38,715 nt of DNA from CAYNND01 sp964398775 (GTDB lineage Bacteria; Patescibacteriota; Minisyncoccia; Phycocordibacterales; UBA2100): positions 1 through 38,715 of the forward strand of contig CAYNND010000010.1 of assembly GCA_964398775.1 (NCBI GenBank), in the 5' to 3' direction. Positions 1 to 7,115 of this stretch are shown piece after piece. Below the pieces are notes generated by a model, which had not been told where the DNA came from, did not search any database, and saw only the letters and a program-made list of their open reading frames with translations. The translations under genes were made by a program, and so were the position numbers. Within the stretch, counting starts at the first letter, position 1. Each line of letters opens with the position of its first letter.

Positions 1-16
1 ACGGATGAATAAGTGA

Positions 17-22
17 TATACT
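17..22 (+). promoter_or_regulatory. -10 element, leaderless start of the gene at 30
   Basis: TATACT preceded by TGA (extended -10 form) with 7 bases to the ATG at 30. Transcription would start at the start codon. Confidence 0.6.
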
Positions 23-29
23 ATTTGAG

Positions 30-992
30 ATGAAACGAGCGCTACTTCTCACTATTTGTTTTGTGACAATTGCTGCACCGATACTTGCACATGCTCAAAC
101 AAAGTCTGCGAAACCAAAAGATACACTCGACCCAAAGTGTGAAAAAATGGAAAAGCTCGGCATTAGTGATTGCCGAGAGCGACGATTGAAAGGAGATGAG
201 TTAAAAAAATGTATTGAGAAGGCAAAACTTGAAGGTGTCGAAGTCTTTACTCCTGGGAAAAAAGGAAAAATGACCTCAAAAGACTGCATGAAAGAAGAGA
301 AAATAAAGGAAGACTTCGGGCACCAATGTGTAAACCTGTGTGACAAAGGTATTGTGCTTATACCAAGTAAATACGCGAAATCACTCAATGTCACGGTTTG
401 TAATAAAAAAGGGCGAGCAGGGAAAGATGAGGTAGTTGCCTGCCGTGAGCAAAAGAAATGCTCAGGAAGCGATCTTGACCCAGCCTGTACAGAAAAAAAT
501 AAACCGAAAGAGCAGAAGAAGTCACCAGATAAGGATGCACTTAAAAAAGCTGAAGATAGAGCGCTTGGGAAGCAAGACCCCCACACAACCACGCACTATG
601 ACTGCAAAGGTATGGGCCGTTCGAGTACGTGCTATGGGGCAGATGGTGTCATAAAAACCCAAGAAGATAGGGATCTTAAGCGTTTGCGGGACGGCGATAT
701 TGCGATCCCACAAGCATATAAATCGCAATATGATTTAAATTTTGGTGATAGAGTACTTTTAGAACACACTGCCAAAAATGGAGAAGTACGACAGGCGTGG
801 GTAACTGTCCGTGATATCAATGGTGCTCCAACAATTGACTTTTTTCGTGAACACGATACATCTCTTGGTCGCTCGGTGCGAGAAAGCACCCCAATGCGAG
901 AGCTTGGGTTCACGTATGGAACAACATATGGCGACCGTTCGCAGGTCCGTATCATACAAGTAGATCGCTCTGGCAGGTTCTACTTTAAATAA
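30..992 (+). CDS. secreted Cys-rich protein with 3D/double-psi-barrel-like C-terminus
   Basis: The 320-aa product begins with a clear signal peptide (about residues 1-22, hydrophobic core then AHAQ), so it is exported. Residues 25-215 are Lys-rich with about a dozen Cys, suggesting disulfide bonds in an extracytoplasmic domain. Residues about 221-300 contain GDIAIP, LNFGDRVLLEH, a V-x-V-R-D strand and PTIDFF, a layout like 3D/RlpA-type double-psi beta-barrel domains of cell-wall-active proteins. This assignment rests on motif resemblance only, and the catalytic Asp pattern of lytic transglycosylases cannot be confirmed by eye. The start is fixed by the -10 element at 17-22. It is followed after 6 bases by another small exported protein, so the two probably form an operon. 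Confidence 0.75.
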   Translation: MKRALLLTICFVTIAAPILAHAQTKSAKPKDTLDPKCEKMEKLGISDCRERRLKGDELKKCIEKAKLEGVEVFTPGKKGKMTSKDCMKEEKIKEDFGHQCVNLCDKGIVLIPSKYAKSLNVTVCNKKGRAGKDEVVACREQKKCSGSDLDPACTEKNKPKEQKKSPDKDALKKAEDRALGKQDPHTTTHYDCKGMGRSSTCYGADGVIKTQEDRDLKRLRDGDIAIPQAYKSQYDLNFGDRVLLEHTAKNGEVRQAWVTVRDINGAPTIDFFREHDTSLGRSVRESTPMRELGFTYGTTYGDRSQVRIIQVDRSGRFYFK

Positions 993-998
993 ATTACT

Positions 999-1463
999 AT
1001 GGTTCGTGGAGAAATACTCAGGACAGTACTTGCCGCAGGGGTTGCCGTCGGTGGTATCTCACCCGAAGTGTCAGCTCGTGGGAGTGACAGTCTTGATGAG
1101 AGAAGAGGTGAACAGGTTCGCGTTATTGACCCTGTAGCAGAAGTGACACGTCTCATGGAGTCCCAAATGGGAGGATGGGGCAAAGATTGCAGCCTCGCAC
1201 GTCCGAAGAAAAGTCTCAGCAGTGATGAGCAAAGGATTTATGATAGGGCATCAGAATTACTCTATACAAAAATTATCCCCTTTTTGGCTGAATACGAGAA
1301 CGCACTTGATTTGCATACAGCCTATCGTGAATCTAGCCCAGAGCGGCGGAGAGAGACCCAGGAGGCAATAGAAGGGGTTATCCCGGCGCTCCAGCAGTTC
1401 CTAAGGTACCGGCGAGATAACCCTTCAGTTGTCTGCATGATGAGAAATCAGCGCAGGTACTGA
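999..1463 (+). CDS. hypothetical exported protein
   Basis: The 154-aa product has a short N-terminal hydrophobic stretch (about residues 8-22, ending in SARG) that may be a signal peptide or membrane anchor. The rest is charged and helical, with two Cys (one near the middle, one near the C-terminus). I do not recognise a family. It starts 6 bases after the preceding secreted protein ends and has no -10 element of its own, so it is probably co-transcribed. The pair may act together at the cell surface, which is inference from context. Confidence 0.65.
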   Translation: MVRGEILRTVLAAGVAVGGISPEVSARGSDSLDERRGEQVRVIDPVAEVTRLMESQMGGWGKDCSLARPKKSLSSDEQRIYDRASELLYTKIIPFLAEYENALDLHTAYRESSPERRRETQEAIEGVIPALQQFLRYRRDNPSVVCMMRNQRRY

Positions 1464-1468
1464 GCCTC

Positions 1469-1497
1469 TTGCAATCCATAGAAGGCTGTAGTATTGT
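1469..1497 (+). promoter_or_regulatory. promoter of the S19 ribosomal operon (-35/-10)
   Basis: TTGCAA (1469-1474), a 17-base spacer and TATTGT (1492-1497) give a conventional sigma-70-type promoter. The predicted transcript start near 1504 leaves a leader of about 105 bases before rpsS, unlike the leaderless genes elsewhere in the window. Confidence 0.45.
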
Positions 1498-1608
1498 ACC
1501 GCGACCCGTTGTGGGCTTTTGTTTTGGAATCTTTTACGGAAACCAAACCTGTACCTGATTGAAAAATCTGGCGCGAATCTTAATCTCACAACTTATTATT
1601 TTTTCAGT

Positions 1609-1947
1609 ATGTCACGATCACTTAAAAAAGGACCATTCGTTGATGAGAAGCTCGCAGCGAAAGTTGCAGCTCGCAAGCCAGGTCAGGGCCCTATCAAGAC
1701 ATGGGCTCGACGCTCACAAATCCCTCCAGAGTTTGTCGGTTACACCTTTGCGGTGCATAACGGCAAGAACTTCATCGATGTCTACGTAACTGAGGAAATG
1801 GTTGGCCATTACCTCGGAGAATTTTCATATACCACGCGATTTGGTCGCCACGGAGGTAAGATGCAGAAGGAAATTGAGGCTGCTAAGGCAGCTTCTGAAA
1901 TCGCTGCTGCAAAGGCTGCTAAGGCTGCACCTGAGGCTAAGAAATAA
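1609..1947 (+). CDS. rpsS: 30S ribosomal protein S19
   Basis: S19 sits in the head of the 30S subunit and contacts S13 and 16S rRNA. The product starts MSRSLKKGPFVDEKL, the family N-terminus, and has the conserved GHYLGEF and RFGRHGG blocks. An upstream in-frame ATG at 1519 is rejected because the family begins at 1609. It is 112 aa, longer than usual because of an Ala/Lys-rich tail after residue 85. It is the first gene of this cluster: S10, L3, L4, L23 and L2, which normally precede it, are not here. Confidence 0.97.
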   Translation: MSRSLKKGPFVDEKLAAKVAARKPGQGPIKTWARRSQIPPEFVGYTFAVHNGKNFIDVYVTEEMVGHYLGEFSYTTRFGRHGGKMQKEIEAAKAASEIAAAKAAKAAPEAKK

Positions 1948-1955
1948 AAACTATC

Positions 1956-2348
1956 ATGAAAGCATACCTCAAACAGTTTAATCAGCCACCACGAAAGATT
2001 CGCCTCGTCGCGACGCTTGTCCGTGGAAAGACTGTCGGGAAGGCGCTCAGCCTCCTCTCATTTGCAGACCAGAAGTCTGCAGAGCCTATCCGCAAACTCA
2101 TCGAGTCTGCAGCTGCAAACTCAGGACTATCTCGCGCATCAGCACATGGACTCGTCGTGAAGGATATCCGTGTTGATGAGGCAGTAAAGCTCCGCCGTTT
2201 TATGCCACGAGCACAAGGACGTGCAGCAGGATACCGCCGCATCTCAAGCCATATTTCAGTTGTTCTCGGAGAGGCACCAGCACCAAAGTCAGCAAAGAAG
2301 AAGGTCGGCACTAAAAAGAAGAGTGTAGATGAGCAGTCAACTAAATAA
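1956..2348 (+). CDS. rplV: 50S ribosomal protein L22
   Basis: L22 binds 23S rRNA and lines the peptide exit tunnel. The 130-aa product has the family core (PRKIRLVATLVRGK near residue 12, RRFMPRAQGRAAGYRR near residue 80 for the tunnel loop, then HISVVLGE). The C-terminal tail is rich in Lys and carries no known domain. It lies 8 bases after rpsS with no Shine-Dalgarno sequence in the gap. Confidence 0.97.
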   Translation: MKAYLKQFNQPPRKIRLVATLVRGKTVGKALSLLSFADQKSAEPIRKLIESAAANSGLSRASAHGLVVKDIRVDEAVKLRRFMPRAQGRAAGYRRISSHISVVLGEAPAPKSAKKKVGTKKKSVDEQSTK

Positions 2349-2354
2349 TTATCT

Positions 2355-3041
2355 ATGACACACGTTTCACATCCATTTGCACATCGACTCGGTACCATCA
2401 GAACATGGAAGTCTCGATGGATGGCAACTTCAAAGAAGGCGTACCGAGATAGTTTCCGCTCAGACACACAGCTTCGCCAGTACCTTACAAAGCGCTTGCG
2501 CGGTATGTACGTCGATGTTGTTGAAATTGAACGCTCAGAAAAGCAGATTCGCGTCAACATCAAGACATCTCGCCCAGGTATGATAATTGGCCGCTCAGGA
2601 GAGGGCGCAACAAAGCTCCAGAAAGACATTGAAGTCGTTGTCCGCAAGTCAAACAAAGCAGACACACGCAAGGTAAAGATTGATATCGAGGAAATTCGCT
2701 CACCAGAATCACGTGCTGCAATCGTAGCGTATATGGTGGCAGAAGGACTTGAGAAGCGTATGCCATTCCGCCGCGTTCTCAAGCAGACTGTTGAGAAGGT
2801 TATGGCGAACCGCGATGTACAAGGAGTTCGTATTGCAATCTCAGGCCGTCTCGGTGGTGCTGAAATGTCACGCGCAGAAGAGATTCGCAAGGGTCGCGTT
2901 CCACTCCAGACTATCCGCGCAGATATTGATTTCGCTCGAGAGAAGGCATACCTTCCGTACGGCGTGATTGGTGTGAAGGCATGGATATACCGTGGCGATA
3001 TTTTCAATGACAAGGAGAAGGGTAAGACACTTACTAAATAA
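2355..3041 (+). CDS. rpsC: 30S ribosomal protein S3
   Basis: S3 forms part of the mRNA entry pore of the 30S subunit. The 228-aa product shows the N-terminal block (HPFAHRLGTIRTWKSRW), the KH RNA-binding domain with GMIIGRSGEG, and the C-terminal GVRIAISGRLGGAEMSR signature. Length is normal. It follows rplV by 6 bases, again without a Shine-Dalgarno sequence, so translation probably relies on coupling or an A-rich start context. Confidence 0.97.
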   Translation: MTHVSHPFAHRLGTIRTWKSRWMATSKKAYRDSFRSDTQLRQYLTKRLRGMYVDVVEIERSEKQIRVNIKTSRPGMIIGRSGEGATKLQKDIEVVVRKSNKADTRKVKIDIEEIRSPESRAAIVAYMVAEGLEKRMPFRRVLKQTVEKVMANRDVQGVRIAISGRLGGAEMSRAEEIRKGRVPLQTIRADIDFAREKAYLPYGVIGVKAWIYRGDIFNDKEKGKTLTK

Positions 3042-3051
3042 GTAAAACACC

Positions 3052-3474
3052 ATGTTGTTTCCAAAGAAAACAAAACGACGAAAGTGGCAGCGTAACCGAA
3101 TCAAACCGGCTGCACGTTTGCGACCAGACACACGTGGCCTTACCGTCTCTTTCGGTTCACACGGCCTTAAGGCAATGTCACCTGCAGAGATAACATCAAA
3201 CCAGATTGAGGCTGCACGCCGCGCAGCGCAGCGTGAACTCGGCAAACTCGGACGACTCTGGATTCGTATCTTCCCTGATCGACCACGAACAGCGAAGGGC
3301 TCAGAAGTACCGATGGGTGCCGGAAAAGGTGAGCTCCAGGGCTACATCTTCGAAGTACACCCAGGACGCATCATCTTTGAAGTTGATGGTGTAACTGATG
3401 CTGTTGCTCGTGAGGCGCTTCGCAAGGCGAACACAAAATTACCAATCACCGGTCGCATTGTTACACGCGTCTAA
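3052..3474 (+). CDS. rplP: 50S ribosomal protein L16
   Basis: L16 organises the A-site region of the 50S subunit. The 140-aa product begins MLFPKKTKRRKWQR, has FGSHGLKAMSP and the RIFPDRPRTAKGSEVPMGAGKG signature including the GKG loop near the peptidyl transferase centre. Length and ends are standard. The start is preceded by AAAACACC with no Shine-Dalgarno sequence. Confidence 0.97.
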   Translation: MLFPKKTKRRKWQRNRIKPAARLRPDTRGLTVSFGSHGLKAMSPAEITSNQIEAARRAAQRELGKLGRLWIRIFPDRPRTAKGSEVPMGAGKGELQGYIFEVHPGRIIFEVDGVTDAVAREALRKANTKLPITGRIVTRV

Positions 3475-3483
3475 TACACTCCT

Positions 3484-3687
3484 ATGAAAGATATCACAAA
3501 GAAGTCTGCAAAAGAGCTGCATGAAGAAATCGCAAAAGTAGCAACAAAGGCTCGTGAGACGCGATTTGGTGCAGCCGGAGCGCAGAGTAAGAACACAAAG
3601 GTCTTGAAGAACATGCGCCGTTCAGTTGCACGAATGAAGACTGTTATTCGAGCACACGAACTTGCAGATTCAAAGAAAAACGCTTAG
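3484..3687 (+). CDS. rpmC: 50S ribosomal protein L29
   Basis: L29 is a small two-helix protein next to the exit tunnel that contributes to the docking area for trigger factor and SRP. The 67-aa product has the expected composition, with TRETRFGAA-like first-helix end and the KNMRRSVARMKTVIRAHE second helix, and the canonical position between L16 and S17. The gap to rplP is 9 bases and holds no Shine-Dalgarno sequence. Confidence 0.94.
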   Translation: MKDITKKSAKELHEEIAKVATKARETRFGAAGAQSKNTKVLKNMRRSVARMKTVIRAHELADSKKNA

Positions 3688-3705
3688 TATCCTCACACAT
3701 TATCT

Positions 3706-3951
3706 ATGAACAAGAAGGTAGCAACAAAAAAGAAGACACTCCAAGGAACAGTCGTCAAGACTGCGATGAAGGATACGGCAACCGTCGTCGTTTCTCGATA
3801 CGTCAAGCACGAGAAGTACCAGAAGTTTATGAAGATAAACAAGAAGTTCTTGGTGCATGATGCGGGGAATACTGCAAAGGTAGGGGACGTTGTCCAAATT
3901 GAGGCAACTCGACCTATCTCAAAGAACAAGCACTTCAAGATAGTCGCGTAA
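3706..3951 (+). CDS. rpsQ: 30S ribosomal protein S17
   Basis: S17 is an early 16S rRNA-binding protein with an OB fold. The 81-aa product shows LQGTVVKTAMKDTATVVVSRYVKHEKY and the later AKVGDVVQIEATRPISKNKHFKI region, both diagnostic. Position and length are standard. There is no Shine-Dalgarno sequence before the ATG. Confidence 0.96.
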   Translation: MNKKVATKKKTLQGTVVKTAMKDTATVVVSRYVKHEKYQKFMKINKKFLVHDAGNTAKVGDVVQIEATRPISKNKHFKIVA

Positions 3952-3972
3952 TACACACGTAAATACACAACC

Positions 3973-4347
3973 ATGTTACAACCACAATCAATCGTCATCG
4001 TTGCAGACAACACAGGGGCAAAGATCGCTCGCGTCTTCAAAGTACTTGGAGGCAGTAAGCGACGGTACGCTGAGATAGGCGACATCGTTGTGTGTTCAGT
4101 ACAGACTGCAGAGCCACGAAAAGCGCTTAAGAAGAAAGATGTCTTTAAGGCTGTTGTTGTTCGTCAGACAAAGCCATTCCGCCGTAAGGACGGTTCATAC
4201 ATTCGCTTTGATGATAACGCAGTAGTCGTTGTCGACAAGAAGAAGACAGAATATGAAACAAAGGGTAACCGTGTCTTCGGTCCAATCCCTCGAGAGCTTG
4301 CTGAGAAATTCAAGAAAGTCGTTACACTTGCCCCTGAGGTTGTTTAA
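3973..4347 (+). CDS. rplN: 50S ribosomal protein L14
   Basis: L14 lies at the subunit interface and binds 23S rRNA and L19. The 124-aa product begins MLQPQSIVIVADNTGAK and carries the conserved RFDDNAVV and RVFGPIPREL blocks. The family usually starts MIQ, so MLQ is a small variant. The start context is CACAACCATG without a Shine-Dalgarno sequence. Confidence 0.97.
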   Translation: MLQPQSIVIVADNTGAKIARVFKVLGGSKRRYAEIGDIVVCSVQTAEPRKALKKKDVFKAVVVRQTKPFRRKDGSYIRFDDNAVVVVDKKKTEYETKGNRVFGPIPRELAEKFKKVVTLAPEVV

Positions 4348-4367
4348 TCATTACTAAGTACACCACC

Positions 4368-4619
4368 ATGCACGTTAAAAAAGGAGATACCGTTGTTGTC
4401 ATCACAGGAAAGGATAAGGGAAAGAAGGGCGCTATTGTGATGGCACTTCCACGAGTGAACAAAGTTGTTGTTGAGGGGGTCAATGTTGTAAAGCGCTCAC
4501 TGCGCTCACGCACTCAGGCAGGCAAGGGGCAGGTGATTGAGAAGTCACTCCCAATCCATGTTTCAAATGTGAAACTATCTGAGGGAAAGACAAAAAAGGC
4601 GGCAAAGAAAACTAAGTAA
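4368..4619 (+). CDS. rplX: 50S ribosomal protein L24
   Basis: L24 starts 50S assembly and sits at the exit tunnel. The 83-aa product begins MHVKKGDTVVVITGKDKGKKG, the KOW-motif region, followed by VEGVNVVKRSLRSR. It is shorter than the usual 100-105 aa because the C-terminal zinc or beta extension is reduced. The stop codon overlaps the first base of the rplE start (TAATG), which implies coupled translation. Confidence 0.96.
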   Translation: MHVKKGDTVVVITGKDKGKKGAIVMALPRVNKVVVEGVNVVKRSLRSRTQAGKGQVIEKSLPIHVSNVKLSEGKTKKAAKKTK

Positions 4620-5155
4620 TGCATATGAAAACTATCAAAGAAAAAGTAGCAGCATCATTTGACTCATTCAAGGGTGAGTTCGGCTACACAAACAAGATGC
4701 AAGCACCAAAGCTCGTGAAGGTCATGGTTTCCTCTGGTGTCGGCTCTGTGCTCGACAAGAAGCGAAAGGAAATGATTGGCGACAGACTCGCAAAAATCAC
4801 AGGACAGAAGCCAAAGAAGACAAACGCAAAGAAGTCTATCGCGGGCTTTAAGCTCCGTGAAAGTGAGCATGTTGGCTACCAGGTGACATTGCGTGGTGCA
4901 CGCATGCATGAATTCCTTGAGAAGCTCGTTCATATTGCACTCCCTCGAACTCGTGACTTCCGTGGTATTTCTCCAAAGGGAATCGACGCTATGGGCAACT
5001 ACTCATTTGGAATCAAAGAGCACACTATTTTCCCAGAAGCAGCCGAAGAAGATGTGCGAGATGTGTTTGGTATCGGCATAACCGTTGTCACAAACTGCAA
5101 AAGTAAGAAAGAGTGTGAAGCGTTCATGCGATATATTGGCCTTCCGTTGAACTAA
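4619..5155 (+). CDS. rplE: 50S ribosomal protein L5
   Basis: L5 binds 5S rRNA in the central protuberance and contacts P-site tRNA. The 178-aa product has MVSSGVGSV near residue 36, ITGQKP, KKSIAGFKLRE and the C-terminal RDFRGISPKGIDAMGNYSFG signature. A second ATG at 4625 would shorten it by two residues. I keep 4619 because of the TAATG overlap with rplX. It is the last gene of the first ribosomal block and is followed directly by a terminator, which is unusual because S14 and S8 normally follow without a break. Confidence 0.96.
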   Translation: MHMKTIKEKVAASFDSFKGEFGYTNKMQAPKLVKVMVSSGVGSVLDKKRKEMIGDRLAKITGQKPKKTNAKKSIAGFKLRESEHVGYQVTLRGARMHEFLEKLVHIALPRTRDFRGISPKGIDAMGNYSFGIKEHTIFPEAAEEDVRDVFGIGITVVTNCKSKKECEAFMRYIGLPLN

Positions 5156-5161
5156 CGAAAT

Positions 5162-5186
5162 AGCCCCTCTCGGGGCTTTTCTTTTG
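5162..5186 (+). terminator. intrinsic terminator after rplE
   Basis: AGCCCC (5162-5167), a TCTC loop and GGGGCT form a 6-bp GC-rich stem followed by a T-rich run. It ends the first ribosomal transcript inside what is usually one continuous operon. Confidence 0.85.
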
Positions 5187-5247
5187 TGTGAGTATTTGAT
5201 ACAGTATTTTTATGAATCGTGTTTCGATTAGTACCATCATTAGTTGC

Positions 5248-5318
5248 CTCTCGGAGAGAGAGTGCTAGTGATTGGTCGCTCCTGTCTCTAGCCCCCTCTC
5301 TCCGAGAGGGGGTTTAGT
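5248..5318 (+). promoter_or_regulatory. candidate attenuator: alternative hairpins before the small ORF at 5358
   Basis: A perfect 9-bp stem (5292-5300 with 5304-5312, loop TCC) followed by TTTAGTTTT looks like an intrinsic terminator. The strand segment CCTCTCGGAGAGAG at 5248-5261 is exactly complementary to CTCTCTCCGAGAGG inside that terminator, so a 14-bp anti-terminator helix can form instead. The arrangement resembles a transcription attenuator. No ligand or leader peptide is evident. Confidence 0.45.
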
Positions 5319-5357
5319 TTTGCAGCTAAGCCATGAACCGTAGTTACGGAGGGCACG

Positions 5358-5555
5358 ATGGGTGGTGGTGTAACGAACGAGCAGAGCAGAGAGCGTCTTG
5401 ACCAGTTGCGCGCAGTGCGCGATGCAGCCGGGAGAGACATGGGGTACTTTACTCCCAACTTGGGTGATGCGTATGCGTCAACCACAGTGTCTCTGAATGA
5501 GCTCGACGCGGAGATCGCACAAATCGAACTCAAGCTTGGACTGAGGTCTAAGTAG
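5358..5555 (+). CDS. small hypothetical protein (Shine-Dalgarno-led)
   Basis: The 65-aa product is charged and helical (SRERLDQLRAVRD and later LNELDAEIAQIELKLG), likely a short coiled-coil or helical hairpin, with no membrane segment or known domain. GGAGGG at 5348-5353 gives a strong ribosome binding site 4 bases before the ATG. This supports the gene and is exceptional in this window. A small hairpin (5338-5349) abuts the binding site. It is framed by an attenuator-like structure upstream and two hairpins downstream, and it lies inside the interruption of the ribosomal cluster. Function unknown. Confidence 0.6.
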   Translation: MGGGVTNEQSRERLDQLRAVRDAAGRDMGYFTPNLGDAYASTTVSLNELDAEIAQIELKLGLRSK

Positions 5556-5557
5556 CA

Positions 5558-5582
5558 GGGTAACATGTCAGGCGTGTTATCC
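5558..5582 (+). other. hairpin downstream of the small ORF
   Basis: GGGTAACA (5558-5565) pairs with TGTTATCC (5575-5582) over 8 bp with one G-U pair. It lies between the stop codon and the stronger terminator hairpin, so it may be a 3'-end protecting structure. Confidence 0.4.
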
Positions 5583-5585
5583 GAT

Positions 5586-5619
5586 GGCCGACGACACGTG
5601 TGTCGTCGGCCTCCTTTTG
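5586..5619 (+). terminator. intrinsic terminator of the small ORF
   Basis: GGCCGACGACAC (5586-5597) and GTGTCGTCGGCC (5600-5611) form a perfect inverted repeat with almost no spacer, followed by TCCTTTTGT. It separates the small ORF from the promoter at 5632. Confidence 0.75.
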
Positions 5620-5631
5620 TATAAAAACTGG

Positions 5632-5637
5632 TATACT
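5632..5637 (+). promoter_or_regulatory. -10 element for the DUF2914 gene
   Basis: TGG-TATACT (extended -10) ends 6 bases before the ATG at 5644. It decides that start over the upstream in-frame ATG at 5584, which lies inside the terminator hairpin. Confidence 0.65.
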
Positions 5638-5643
5638 CTCACC

Positions 5644-6711
5644 ATGAAAGAGGTCGTCACTCAGCTCACACAATTGTTCAAAAAATATCCGCATCGATTT
5701 ACGACGATATTTTTTGTACTGGGATTTGCATGGGATGCGCTCACGCTCTGGAAGGCAGATGGATGGTACGAAAATGCATGGTTCGGGTTGTACCTCATCA
5801 TTTCAACAGTCGTGCTTGTGGCACTTTCAAAAATAGATGAGCATAAGACACACCCACGACGGGCACTCTTGATAGCTACATTACAGTTTTGTTTCGGTGC
5901 GCTCGCGGGAGGAATGCTTATTCTATACGGCAGAAGTGGCACCTTGGCTGGGAGTGCAGCCTTCTTATCAGTAGGTGCAGCAATCTTACTCTCAAATGAC
6001 CTTTGGGCACACAGATATAGTGCACAAAATATGCGGATTGGTGTGTGGTACGCTCTACTCATTGCGTATACCTCAATGGTGTTTCCGATACTATATGGCC
6101 GCATCGGTGGTGATGTATTCATGCACGCAATTTTGACAGGATTTATTATCGCCTTTGTGCTCATTGTTGCGTTTCGCGCTGTCGGGTATCTTGCTCGACC
6201 GCGTGATTTATATACACCGCTCATCACTATTTCACTCATTACTGTATTTTATATATTCAGCCACTTCACGCGTATTATGCCTGCTGTACCACTTGCGTTG
6301 CGCCATGCCGGTATCGCACATGCTGTCTCTCATGTAGATACTCAGTACAAGGTGCAGTTTGAAGAATCGAGATTCCCGCTACTCCTTGAGACATCAAATG
6401 TATTTAATGCAACTACGCCCGCACGGCTCTTTTGTTTCAGCCAGGTCTATGTACCGAAAACTATTACAACGCAGATTCAACATCGCTGGGAATACTTCGA
6501 TGCCGTTGCAGGGGTCTGGAAGACGCTCGCCATTATTCCGTATTCAATCAGTGGGGGGAGAGAAGCAGGGTATCGTGGCTATACATATATTACAGCTCGA
6601 GCATACGGTGATTATCGATGCAATATTGAAACTGATGATCAGGTTCTCATTGGGCGCCGTGACGTCAGAGTGCGAGCCGGTGCGGCAACACTCAAGGAGG
6701 CATCGTTTTAG
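5644..6711 (+). CDS. DUF2914 domain membrane protein
   Basis: The 355-aa product has about seven transmembrane segments in the first 235 residues, starting near residue 20. A soluble C-terminal domain of about 110 residues matches the DUF2914 pattern: HRWEYFD, then SGGREAGYRGYTY, then G-D-Y-R-C-N-I-E-T-D-D and the closing IGRRDVRV strand. In the family this domain is found in bacterial membrane proteins, often with predicted sugar or cell-wall binding, but its function is not established. The start is set by the -10 element. It lies alone between two Shine-Dalgarno-led small ORFs inside the split ribosomal cluster, with no functional link to translation. Confidence 0.8.
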   Translation: MKEVVTQLTQLFKKYPHRFTTIFFVLGFAWDALTLWKADGWYENAWFGLYLIISTVVLVALSKIDEHKTHPRRALLIATLQFCFGALAGGMLILYGRSGTLAGSAAFLSVGAAILLSNDLWAHRYSAQNMRIGVWYALLIAYTSMVFPILYGRIGGDVFMHAILTGFIIAFVLIVAFRAVGYLARPRDLYTPLITISLITVFYIFSHFTRIMPAVPLALRHAGIAHAVSHVDTQYKVQFEESRFPLLLETSNVFNATTPARLFCFSQVYVPKTITTQIQHRWEYFDAVAGVWKTLAIIPYSISGGREAGYRGYTYITARAYGDYRCNIETDDQVLIGRRDVRVRAGAATLKEASF

Positions 6712-6757
6712 TTGCGAAGATGTCATTGCGGGTGTACAACATCCTCCGGCCACTTGC

Positions 6758-6774
6758 TGCGCTTGGCCAGCGCA
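6758..6774 (+). other. hairpin upstream of the small ORF at 6796
   Basis: TGCGCT (6758-6763), loop TGGCC and AGCGCA (6769-6774) form a 6-bp stem about ten bases before the GGGAG ribosome binding site. The same layout occurs at the two other Shine-Dalgarno-led small ORFs. Confidence 0.4.
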
Positions 6775-6795
6775 AACCGAGATAGGGAGATAGAC

Positions 6796-6975
6796 ATGCT
6801 CGGAGAGCGGATGTTTGTTCGTGTTGAGGTGGGTGATACACCACGCATCATCGAGGACCGGTGGCACCGCCACAATGGTGGCTGCTGGTTCTTTGACGGG
6901 GAAGCTCCTGAGCTGACTCGTCCATTCGTCCTGCAGCGGTACGTATGGATGAAACGAAGGTGTGTCTCTCACTAA
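6796..6975 (+). CDS. small hypothetical protein (Shine-Dalgarno-led)
   Basis: The 59-aa product starts MLGERMFVRVEVGD and has an aromatic/charged middle (DRWHRHNGGCWFFDGE) that suggests a compact beta-rich fold. There is no signal peptide or membrane segment. An upstream ATG at 6712 would add 28 residues, but GGGAG at 6785-6789 lies 6 bases before 6796 and decides the shorter start. It follows the DUF2914 gene by 84 bases and may be a processed part of that transcript. A strong terminator follows. No family recognised. Confidence 0.55.
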   Translation: MLGERMFVRVEVGDTPRIIEDRWHRHNGGCWFFDGEAPELTRPFVLQRYVWMKRRCVSH

Positions 6976-7004
6976 GAGCGGCTGACAGGTCCTCGACGAA
7001 TACC

Positions 7005-7036
7005 CCCAGGCGCACTCCCGTGCCTGGGCTTTTTCT
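7005..7036 (+). terminator. intrinsic terminator before the S14 leader
   Basis: CCCAGGC (7005-7011) pairs with GCCTGGG (7022-7028) with a 2-base bulge and a TCCC loop, followed by CTTTTTCTTT. It ends the unit that interrupts the ribosomal cluster. Confidence 0.8.
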
Positions 7037-7103
7037 TTGCTTTTTGGCCGTATATGTAGTAGTGTTCCGTGCAGTCAAGAACCACTCCGAGCCATAACTC
7101 GGG

Positions 7104-7109
7104 TATACT
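7104..7109 (+). promoter_or_regulatory. -10 element of the S14-SecY operon
   Basis: GGG-TATACT would start transcription near 7116, leaving about 118 untranslated bases before rpsN. It restarts transcription after the interruption. Confidence 0.55.
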
Positions 7110-7115
7110 TCAATG

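Noticed and set aside
1500..1525. Terminator before the S19 leader (GACCC-GTTGT-GGGC then TTTTGTTTT)
   Set aside because: The stem is only three or four base pairs. It may be a weak attenuator but is not supported enough to list.
1982..3073. 363-aa reverse-strand ORF opposite rplV and rpsC
   Set aside because: It lies entirely antisense to two certain ribosomal protein genes, has an Arg/Ser-rich composition typical of antisense reading and has no promoter.
5584..5643. Start of the DUF2914 gene at 5584
   Set aside because: That ATG lies in the terminator hairpin of the previous gene and upstream of the promoter at 5632.
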